A model generated the notes under the pieces. That model saw only the letters and a list, made by a program, of their open reading frames with translations, ran no database searches and was not told the DNA's origin. Position numbers and translations under genes: made by a program. Below are positions 33,780 through 64,000 of a DNA stretch of 64,000 nucleotides, piece after piece. This stretch comes from Gigantopelta aegis (Eukaryota > Mollusca > Gastropoda > Neomphalida > Peltospiridae): the NCBI RefSeq assembly GCF_016097555.1, contig NC_054701.1, forward strand, positions 30,019,658-30,083,657, given 5' to 3'. Position 1 is the first letter of the stretch; each line of letters begins with the position of its first letter.

Positions 33780-35228
33780 GTACATAATAATAATAATGTA
33801 CACATCCTATTTATACACTTCACATTCATTACAATACATATAATCTACACTCAACACGTTTTATTATACACATGATTTACACGCTTTTCTTTATTATACA
33901 TATAACCTACAGTCTGCATTCATTAATATAAATCTATTCTGCATTTCACAATTATGATTATATATAAGATCTACTCTTCACATTCATTACTATACATACA
34001 AAAAGGAATGTGTTCATATGAATAATAATGAACGGGGAGTGCAGATTATGTGTATAATAATGAATGAGGGGGTGTAGATTATAAGTATAATAATCAATGG
34101 GGAGTGCACATTATATGTATATTTAAAAACACAAAATGTTATTTGGCATGATTGTCAATTGATAGTAATGAATGGGGAGTGTATATTATATGTATAATAA
34201 TGAATTGGGAGTGCAGATTATATGTATAGTAATGAAGGGGGGAGGGGAGTGCAGATTATATTTATATAGTAATGAATGGGGAGTGCAGATTATATATATG
34301 GTAATAAACGGAGTGTATATTATGTGTATAATAATGAATGGGGAGTGCAGATTTTATGTATAATAATGAATGGAAAGTGCAGCGTATATGTATAGTAATA
34401 AATGGGGAGAGTATATTTTTCGTATAATAAGGAATGGGGTGTGTGTAGATTATGTGTATACTAATGAATGTTGAGGGTAGGTTATATGTATAATAATCCA
34501 TGTGTATATTATTGTCTAATACGCTGATACCCACATATGTTACTAACATGCACCACAATTAAGTTACCTTTATTTGATCGTCATTCTTCTGTTTTTAAGT
34601 ACAACCATTTTCCATTTTTAACGGAAAATCGTTTGCAAGGTCGTCTAAAATTCGCTTTTCTTCCATTGTCTTTCAGATCGTCAATTTAACTTCCTTTAGT
34701 TAAAACATTATAAATGTCGTTAAACAAACAATGGTTGTTCATGTCGGATCTTTAAGCATACAAGGTGGCACTTAACTGAGGTGGGGTAGGTCTTATGTAA
34801 TTATTTTGTGATTATACAATATGAACCTGTTTAAGACCAAGCTTTGCAATGTCATCTCCAAATAATTTCTGTCATATTAATCGGAAGTAAGAGAAGCCAG
34901 GGATGGGTGAAGAAATTCTAGGATCCATCCGATCACCACATATGATGAGTTATTAGTTTTATTCTGCAAATTTGCAAGGGCGGATCCAAAAGAGTTTTAC
35001 CCAACACCCTCGTTTAGATTCGCCACTGAGATTTATACCAACTTTTTCAAAGTACACTGGCTATACAAACGTCAAAAACAATAAAAGTATATAATTATGT
35101 GAGTGCTTAAACATATATTATACCCTACGTGTAATTGGAGAGTGCATATTATTCAGAGGGAGTGCTTATTCTACATATAATGTTGACTGGGGAGTGCAAA
35201 TCCAGGGGAGTGCAAATTATATGTGACA
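33780..35228. repeat. Segmental duplicate, copy 2
   Basis: Contains the same parts as 25440-27835 in the same order and orientation: minisatellite (34000-34490), ACATGCACCA, CGGAAAATCGTTTGC, TAAGACCAAGCTTTG and the final AGTGCAAATCCAGGGGAGTG. It lacks both SINEs found in copy 1. Confidence 0.8.
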
Positions 35229-35392
35229 CCGGTCTGAATTATCGTTTTGTTTTTAACTTCGTTATTCGTGAGTTTTCTGCATTGTAAGATGTTTCCGACT
35301 AATAAACTATTTCTACGATTAAACTTACATATTAAATATATTTTCTTGTTTAGAATATCAGTGTCTATATATTCAATGTGTTTCTGGTCGTC

Positions 35393-35857
35393 TTAATATT
35401 TGTAAGAAGCCCAAACTGGATTTTGTCTTCAAATAATTTCGTACGTAAGAATGTTTGTTTTTTTAGGAAATAAGATGCAATTTAACCTAGTACAAATATT
35501 AGAACGATTAGAATGTTTAATATACAGCCACTAATATTGTATGCAGAAAAATATATTTGATATGTAATTACAATCGTTAAAAAGTCAGTCTGTTAGTCGA
35601 TAACATCTTTAAAATTACAGCAAACTCAGGAATGTCCATTTAATATTTGTAAGAAGCCCAAACTGGATTTTTTTAGGAAATAAAATGAAAATTAACCTAG
35701 TACAAATATTAAAACGATCAGAAACACGTTTAATATAGAGCCACTAATATTCTAAACAGGAAAATATATTTAATATGTATGTTTAATCGTAGACACATTT
35801 TATTAGTCGATAACATCTTTAAAAATTCCAGCAAACTCAGTAATGTCCCTTTATGTC
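35393..35857 (+). repeat. Tandem duplication of about 240 bp
   Basis: Units of roughly 35393-35640 and 35641-35857 share TTGTAAGAAGCCCAAACTGG, ACCTAGTACAAATATTA and TTAGTCGATAACATCTTTA. Moderate divergence points to an older event. Confidence 0.8.
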
Positions 35858-35874
35858 TTCATTTTCTGTTTTTA

Positions 35875-36189
35875 GGGGCGATACGTAGCCCAGTGGTAAA
35901 GCGCTCGCTTGATGCGCGGTCGGTTTGGTATCGATTCCATTGGCCTATTTATCGCTTCAACCGGTGCACCACGACAGGTACATCAAAGGCCGTGGCAGGT
36001 GCTATCCTGTCTATGGGATGGTGCATATAAAAGATCCCTTGCTGCTAATCGAAAAGAGTAGCCCATGAAGTGGCGACAGCGGGTTTCCTCCCTCAATATG
36101 TATGTGGTCCTTAGACTTAATCATATGTCCGACGCCATATAAAATGTGTTGAGTGCGTCGTTAAATAAACTATTTTCTTCCCTCCTTCC
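35875..36189 (+). mobile_element. SINE family 1, full length, with TSD
   Basis: Starts GGGGCGATACGTAGCCCAG, type-a tail. TSD TTTTCTGTTTTTA at 35862-35874 and 36190-36202. Confidence 0.9.
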
Positions 36190-36323
36190 TTTTCTGTTTT
36201 TAATGATCTTTAAACGTTTTCCGTTAGTTTGTACACTGGTGTCAGATTTCGGAGGTTTTACTTTTCTCTTTGTTTTTATCATCTTGAATATTGTTTTTTT
36301 TCTCACTGCCTTACACGGATAAT

Positions 36324-36628
36324 GGGCGGGATGTAGCCCAGAGGTAAAGTGCTCGCTTGATGTGCGGTCGGTCTAGGATCGATCCCCATCAGTGGGCCCA
36401 TTGGGCTATTTCTCATTCCAGCCAGTGCACTACGCCTGGTATATCAAATGCCGTGGTATGTGCTATCTTGTCTGTGGGGTGGTGAATATAAAAGATCCCT
36501 TGCTACTAATGTAAAAATGTAGATGGTTTCCTGTCTTAGACTAAATGTCAATATTACCACATGTCTGACATCCAATAGCCGATGATTAATAAATCAGTGT
36601 GCTCTATTGGTCTCGTTAAACAAAACAA
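36324..36628 (+). mobile_element. SINE family 1 head with tail b
   Basis: GGCGGGATGTAGCCCAGAGG head, GATCGATCCCCATC B-box region, and tail GATTAATAAATCAGTGTGC then GTCTCGTTAAACAAA. The same head carries tail a elsewhere. Confidence 0.88.
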
Positions 36629-37205
36629 GCTTTAACTTTTACACAGATATAGCCTCCTTTTCTAAACCCAGATGTGTAATATGTTGGTGTCTTCATCCCA
36701 TGGCATACCAATTGCAATGGCAGAGGTTTGTCCATAAATTCAGAATCTTATTTAGATGCGAGTTTCTAAATGTTTTGGTTTTAAACAAATAACAAATGAG
36801 ATAAAAAAAAAAACCCAATAAAAACAAGAGTTCATCAACATGTTGTCACTAAATAACCGTATGAGTAAACAATTTAAAATTATAGGTAAAAACTTCAAAT
36901 ATCCTTTTTGCTACAAATGTATCTCCAGTCTACTCGTATTATGCAGAATTTGCCAAATCGATACTCAAAAAGACTGGTATTGTCTTAAGACAATAGTAAC
37001 AGGATGTGCTCTAGTATTAGAGGTTACACAATACCAAACAACATTCTGCTAGGTCAAAGTTCAAAGTGCACCCAACTTTTGATAGCACAGTTAATACTAC
37101 CAGTTCTGCCTTTAGTGATGTTTTTTCTTGCATAGCTTTCTGGCACCTTTCCACAAACTGATTGAACTAGAAGCTGTTTAATGTATTGTCACAAAGTCTA
37201 TCCAC

Positions 37206-37276
37206 AGACTGAGAGAGACTAGAGAGAGTTTAATGTATTGTCAGAGAGTCTATAGGGAGAGGGAGATTGAGGTTGG

Positions 37277-37322
<46 letters not shown>

Positions 37323-37445
37323 AGGGGAGAGGGAGAGGGAGAGGGGAGAGGGAGGGGGGGAGAGGGGAGGGAGAGGGAGAGAGGGAGAGACAGAGACAGA
37401 GACAGAGACAGAGACAGAGACAGAGACAGAGAGACAGTCAGACAG
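37206..37445 (+). repeat. GA-rich microsatellite complex
   Basis: (GA)n, (GGGAGA)n and (GACAGA)n runs. The long Arg/Glu-rich open frames on either strand are artefacts. Confidence 0.95.
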
Positions 37446-37859
37446 AGAGTTTTTTTAATGGTGACAGAAAACAGTACTCTAACAGAATGCCATGACCTGA
37501 TCGATTCAACATAAAGATAAGCTATCTCCATTATATACTGACCTAAAAAATTCCTACACGCCATGCATGTGAGTGGGTGGGTGAGGTTTAACATGCTCAT
37601 ATACCACTAAGGTTTCGAGCATGTCCGTCCCGGGTCCCGTCTCTCAATAGCCAGAGGCCCGATCCGGGACAGAATAATTTAAGGGGACAATTTACAAAAT
37701 TACAGCCAAAATATATAGGAGTTTTAATAATTTATGTGCGCGTCCTAAAAAATTATAATCAATAAAAAAAAGTACTAATTCATATTTTGGTCGCATTTTA
37801 GAACAGGCTGCCTAAATTTAAATCATATATTAATATCTAATCATTTAAATAAGCCCTTA

Positions 37860-39441
37860 TTTGGACGGGGAATGGAGGTTGGTCAAGAAAGATGGGCCCT
37901 GGCCACAGGAAGTTATATTTAGTGGTTGGGATGTTAACGAGCATCAATCGTATTAGGAAGTTCGTTGTGACCATCCAGGGAAGGACCGTAGGAAGGAGAG
38001 AAGCAGGCTCCCGGACAAACCTAACACTCCCTACGACCGAAACCGCCTACGGCCTACTACACCTATCCCTATTTTCCCGGTGGAATACCCCCCACCCACC
38101 CAATATACCCACAGCTGATCCAACCGTCGTGCCATCCAGTTTTGATGCTCTTCAAGATAGTTGAATATAGTCGATGGTGGCGCCATTTGTAGAGTGGTGC
38201 ATTGCCACTAGGAGAGTGGTCAAATCCGTCGTTGATATTGTTAGATAAGGAGAGTTTTTAAGGAAAGTTTTGCGTCTGGTGAGTCTTGGCGAGGGAAACG
38301 TATTCCTTCGATCCCGAAGATTAGAGGCGCCTCTCTGACATCCAAGAGAACAAAAACGTTACGTAATTCATCATACGCTGTGGCCACTTTAATGTTTAAA
38401 AATCGAACGGGGGAAAACAGGGTATAGAACCAAATTACACCCGATGGCACAGGAGCAGTAAAAAAATACCGCCCTATTAAATTAAAATATTTCTTTTTAT
38501 TTCCATGAATAATAAAAACAAGATAAAAAAATAAAATAATAATAATTAAAAAGAGCATGCTTTGTAAACATATTAACAAATTTAAAAAAACAATAACACC
38601 AAACTATGAATTAAATTGATTGTCACGCATGTGCATGAAATTATATACAAATTCACATTGATATGTATCCTAACATGCTGCAGGTCACAGTTGGAATTAG
38701 CACTACATTGGGTTCTAAGTAACCAATTGCATATCCTATGTTCGTATTATAATTCATTCATTAATATCCAATTAAGGTTCTTTTTCTGAAATAGTTACAG
38801 ATGGTTGTTGAGTCTCAGAAATCATGTTCTTTGCGATTCACACGCTTTACACCAAGTTCAATATGCTTGCAGCTTGTTGCTTTTGTGCATTGTTCAATAT
38901 GCTGTCGAGTGCAGTCAAATTTTGATTTATGTGCATCCATCACTCAACAGCATTAAACGGGACAGACCACCTGTCTCTTAGGCGAAAAATCAGTTGATGA
39001 ATACTTCCAGGATCTGATTCATTGGTATATTAGAGAGTTTGTCACCACTCAGTGAGCCACTGGAACCTTTCATTCAAGAGACGCGAATAAACAGCAGGGA
39101 TTTACTTTTGAATATTACTCATCTCTATATAACAAGTAACTTATGTTTTGGCTAAATATTTGGAATTCAAAACCAAAACACCATAATGGTAACTAGTAAA
39201 CTATTTCAAGGAATCCTTCCCTATTTCCTATACGTTGGAATGGGCCATATTTAGAAGATCACACCTTTCAGTGATGAGTCCATGTGTCCATTCCTCCAGT
39301 ATATGGCCAGTATATTATACTGGAGCAAACTTTCAAATTTGGGCAAACATTATCAAGATATTCGGGGAAATGTGCTAACCTGAGACCTTTTTACCAGATT
39401 CTGTCATTTTTGTTTAATTCCGAGAAAAAAAAAAAAAAAAA

Positions 39442-39472
<31 letters not shown>

Positions 39473-40266
39473 GTTAGAAAAATGGAAACCCGTACGCCTA
39501 TGCTACTTGTAGTAGCATATGTTTAACATATCTTCCATTTCAGTTGTTATACGAGATTTGCCAGGATAAAAAGGTGTGTAGGTAAAACATATTTTATTTT
39601 ACATTTTCATAATTTATGAATTAAATAGTCGATCAGTTATCGCAAAAAAAAAAAAAAAAAAACCCACCCCAATTTCTTTTTAATGATTGTAATGTATTAA
39701 AAAAAAAAAAAAACCCTGCTAGATCATCCATAAATTTCCATATGATTTATGTTAAACACCTGCTACTTCCCAATGAAATTATCAGTATTCAGGTACAATT
39801 TTAATACACTTAGTCTAGGTATTGTGTTTCTTTGTGAACATGTTTACCAGGTCTGTATTTTAAATGCCATGTTTGATAATATTTCTTTATTTGTGACGGT
39901 CATTTTCGGTAATTTTTTTATCTGATTATCTGCTACAATACTGTGTTCATAAATATATAAGATAAATCATTAACGGAATTTTTAATGTATTTGGTGAACC
40001 CATAAGAACATTTCAACATTTTGGCGGCCATTTTGAATTACCAATTTCCAATGTCTTACCAGTAATCTGCATAAGTGTCAAACAAGTCTGGTATACCTGA
40101 TATATGATTATTTTTTATTGTCTCAAAAAAGATTTTAGTCTATGGCTACTCACTGTAAATAATATGAACAAAAAACTCATAATAATTTATGTGTTGAAAT
40201 GCTCAAAGATGTTTTGATTTTTTTTTCTGCTAGTATACATGAAAAAAAAGGCAGTAAACGGTGAAT
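37860..40266. other. AT-rich spacer before gene B
   Basis: No exon or known element was recognised. It holds A-runs, an A-run joined to a poly-C run (39424-39472) and a second A-rich stretch (39640-39715). The gene B promoter should lie in its last part, but no TATA box or CRE was identified. Confidence 0.4.
39443..39472 (+). repeat. Poly-A/poly-C composite tract
   Basis: About 18 A then about 29 C. Similar C-runs occur at 18348, 20966, 31788 and 43583. Confidence 0.9.
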
Positions 40267-61387
<21,121 letters not shown>

Positions 61388-61390
61388 TGG

Positions 61391-61396
61391 AATAAA
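61391..61396 (+). promoter_or_regulatory. Polyadenylation signal, gene B
   Basis: AATAAA begins four bases after the TAA stop (61385-61387), followed by a GT/T-rich stretch near 61415-61435. This implies a very short 3' UTR, unlike gene A. Confidence 0.6.
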
Positions 61397-61488
61397 TATA
61401 TATTTCACTTGATTCATTGTTTTGTTCTTTCAAGTTGTTAGATTATAGACATGTTAACTAGGGGACAAATACTGCTGTTCCTGTTCCT

Positions 61489-61643
61489 GCCCCACAAGCA
61501 ACTGACTGTCTAGGGCCTCATTCCACAAAGTGATTTTAGCGCTAAGATCACCTTAGGTTAATAAGGTAGTTGTGCACTTAAGGTGATTTTTGTGCTAAGA
61601 TCGCTTCGTAAAACGGGGCCCTGGACAGTCAGTTGCTTGTGGG
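61489..61643. mobile_element. Palindromic MITE just downstream of gene B
   Basis: Perfect 21-bp outer inverted repeats (CCCCACAAGCAACTGACTGT.. at 61489 and its complement ending 61643) enclose imperfect inner arms (GGGCC, then TTAGCGCTAAGATCACC against the complement of GGTGATTTTTGTGCTAAGAT). Nearly the whole 155 bp can fold into one hairpin. Confidence 0.8.
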
Positions 61644-61959
61644 GCAACATCATGCATATAATAATGATACTCTGTGCAATACATGCATGTAGGTTTTGTC
61701 TGTCCCAAAACAACTGCATGTAGAGCCTGACAGGTTCCTGCCTGGACACTCAGTTGCTTAAAGTTGTGTGCTAGCATCATGCATAGTTACACCCTATACA
61801 GTCTATGCAAGTGCTTATAGAACTAAACTTGCATAGGGAAGACCGCATAATATGCATCTCATGATTTTTATGAAAACTTTGTCATGAAAGGAACACATTG
61901 TTTTTCTGAGATACACTTTTTCAGCAAATCACTGAGACATCATCATTGAGGCTCACACA

Positions 61960-63064
61960 AACATCATTTGTCAGATATCCATCAAACATGAGTTGCTGGT
62001 GATGACTGCACCTTGACATTACCCATCATTTGTCAGACGTCCATCAAACATGAGTTGCTGGTGATGACTGCACCTCGACATTACCCATCATTTGTCAGAC
62101 GTCCATCAAACATGAGTTGCTGGTGATGACTGCACCTCGACATTACCCATCATTTGTCAGACGTCCATCAAACATGAGTTGCTGGTGATGACTGCACCTC
62201 GACATTACCCATCATTTGTCAGACGTCCATCAAAAACTGGTGATGATGAGTGTGCTGAGTTGCTGGTGATGACTGCACCTCGACATTACCCATCATTTGT
62301 CAGATGTCCATCAAACATGAGTTGCTGGTGATGACTGCACCTCGACATTACCCATCATTTGTCAGATGTCCATCAAACATGAGTTGCTGGTGATGACTGC
62401 ACCTCGACATTACCCATCATTTGTCAGATGTCCATCAAACATGAGTTGCTGGTGATGACTGCACCTCGACATTACCCATCATTTGTCAGACGTCCATCAA
62501 ACATGAGTTGCTGGTGATGACTGCACCTCGACTGTCCATCAAACATGAGTTGCTGGTGATGACTGCACCTCGACATTACCCATCATTTGTCAGAGGTCCA
62601 TCAAACATGAGTTGCTGGTGATGACTGCACCTCGACATTACCCATCATTTGTCAGACGTCCATCAAACATGAGTTGCTGGTGATGACTGCACCTCGATCA
62701 TTTGTCAGATGTCCATCAAACATGAGTTGCTGGTGATGACTTCGACATTACCCATCATTTGTCAGACGTCCATCAAACATGAGTTGCTGGTGATGACTGC
62801 ACCTCGACATTACCCATCATTTGTCAGACGTCCATCAAACATGAGTTGCTGGTGATGACTGCACCTCGACATTACCCATCATTTGTCAGACGTCCATCAA
62901 ACATGAGTTGCTGGTGATGACTGCACCTCGACATTACCCATCATTTGTCAGACGTCCATCAAACATGAGTTGCTGGTGATGACTGCACCTAGACATTACC
63001 CATCATTTGTCAGAGGTCCATCAAACATGAGTTGCTGGTGATGACTGCACCTTGACATTACCCG
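61960..63064 (+). repeat. 62-bp minisatellite
   Basis: About 18 copies of a unit starting CATCATTTGTCAGACGTCCA and containing ATGAGTTGCTGGTGATGACT. Most copies are near identical; a few are shortened. There is no spacer variation, so it is not CRISPR-like. Confidence 0.97.
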
Positions 63065-63309
63065 TACCACTAGCTAACATTGTAGAAAAGTGGTCTTTAA
63101 CTTTTGTATTGGGTTTGTATCCAAAGACATCAAACAAAAGAACAATGGGATTTCTTTTAATATATTGTACAGTGTTTCGAGGATAGAACAATGGTGTTTT
63201 CAACATTTTAAATAAATGTATACAATTTGATATAATTTGTAAATATAACCTGTATATGCATGTTATTAAAGACAAATATATACTTAGTATGGGAAATCAT
63301 GTTCATCAC

Positions 63310-63830
63310 ATGGAGGTTCTTAATATCAGTAAATCACAATAAAATATATTCATAATAACAGTAATACTGTTCTTAATATCAGTAAATCACAAAATATATT
63401 TATAATAGTAATACTGTTCTTAATATCAGTAAATCACAATAAAATATATTCATAATAACAGTATTACTGTTCTTAATATCAGTAAATCACAAACTATATT
63501 CATAATAGTAATACTGTTCTTAATATCAGTAAATCACAATAAAATATATTCATAATAACAGTAATACTGTTCTTAATGTCAGTAAATCACAAAATATATT
63601 CATAATAACAGTAATGCTGTTCTTAATGTCAGTAAATCATAAACTATATTCATAATAACAGTAATGCTGTTCTTAATATCAGTAAATCACAATAAAATAC
63701 ATTCACAATAACAGTAATGCTGTTCTTAATATCAGTAAATCACAATAATATACATTCATAATAACAGTAATGCTGTTCTTAATATCAGTAAATCACAAGA
63801 ATATACATTCATAATAACGGTAACAAAAAT
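63310..63830 (+). repeat. AT-rich minisatellite, unit about 47-53 bp
   Basis: About ten copies with TTCTTAATATCAGTAAATCA, then ATATTCATAATAACAGTAAT. Two unit lengths result from presence or absence of short AT segments. Confidence 0.95.
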
Positions 63831-64000
63831 AATAAATTTGTATGTAAATATATTCTTTGCAAAATAAGTTAACATGATCAGATCAAGTGATGAAATATTA
63901 TAAAATTAAATGGTTTATCAAGTGAGCCTACTAATAAATGAGTCGGCTAAGAGCGATTCCAGAATTAAACACTTGGTGTTTGGGGTGTGGTTGGAAAGCA

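Noticed and set aside
37892-38164. 90-aa frame with a protein-like look
   Set aside because: No recognisable motif or splice context; composition fits chance in a less AT-rich patch.
61960-63064. CRISPR-like appearance of the 62-bp array
   Set aside because: The whole unit is repeated without unique spacers, and the window is animal DNA.

Overview
The window is AT-rich animal nuclear DNA, most likely from a mollusc and probably a gastropod. That call rests on the many tRNA-headed SINEs and on gene content, not on a species match. No bacterial operon, CRISPR array, rRNA or functional tRNA gene is visible. The main host content is two plus-strand, 11-exon genes for phospholipase B-like 2 (PLBD2-type) lysosomal Ntn hydrolases. 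Gene A (3120-17139) encodes 558 aa and gene B (40267-61387) encodes 563 aa. Both keep the same 11-exon plan, all ten intron phases are identical (2,0,2,1,0,2,2,2,2,0), and the splice sites fit GT-AG, so they are an old tandem duplication. Each has a signal peptide, several N-glycosylation sequons and the self-cleavage nucleophile Cys in a CSA(L/I) motif. Gene A has Gln where gene B and the vertebrate proteins have His, 17 residues after that Cys.

Layout. 1-3119: non-coding DNA with a CCAAT/CRE cluster, a 55-bp tandem duplication and a hairpin. 3120-17430: gene A, whose introns hold hairpins, a CRE-bearing 32-bp array, a 43-bp array and several SINEs. 17430-40266: a 23-kb spacer with two LINE fossils, nested SINEs, a segmental duplication (about 25.4-27.8 kb and 33.8-35.2 kb), an inverted-repeat-bounded 3.7-kb block (28557-32301) with an orphan coding exon inside, and (AACACT)n DNA next to a few telomere-type repeats. 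40267-61400: gene B. In its intron 4 the end of exon 4 and its splice donor are amplified as an 84-bp array, and a nearly whole Tc1/mariner element stops 27 bp before exon 5. Its 9.6-kb intron 5 holds a LINE 3' end with target-site duplication, a second Tc1-like fossil, minisatellites, a foldback element and a solo LTR. 61400-64000: a palindromic MITE, then two minisatellites (62-bp and about 53-bp units).

The two genes would make paralogous lysosomal glycoproteins; nothing else here suggests a multi-gene pathway. Most of the remaining DNA is mobile or repetitive. Several insertions can be dated relative to each other through target-site duplications, nesting and one empty site in the segmental duplicate. 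Exon models were built by eye from homology and splice sites; no transcript evidence was available.
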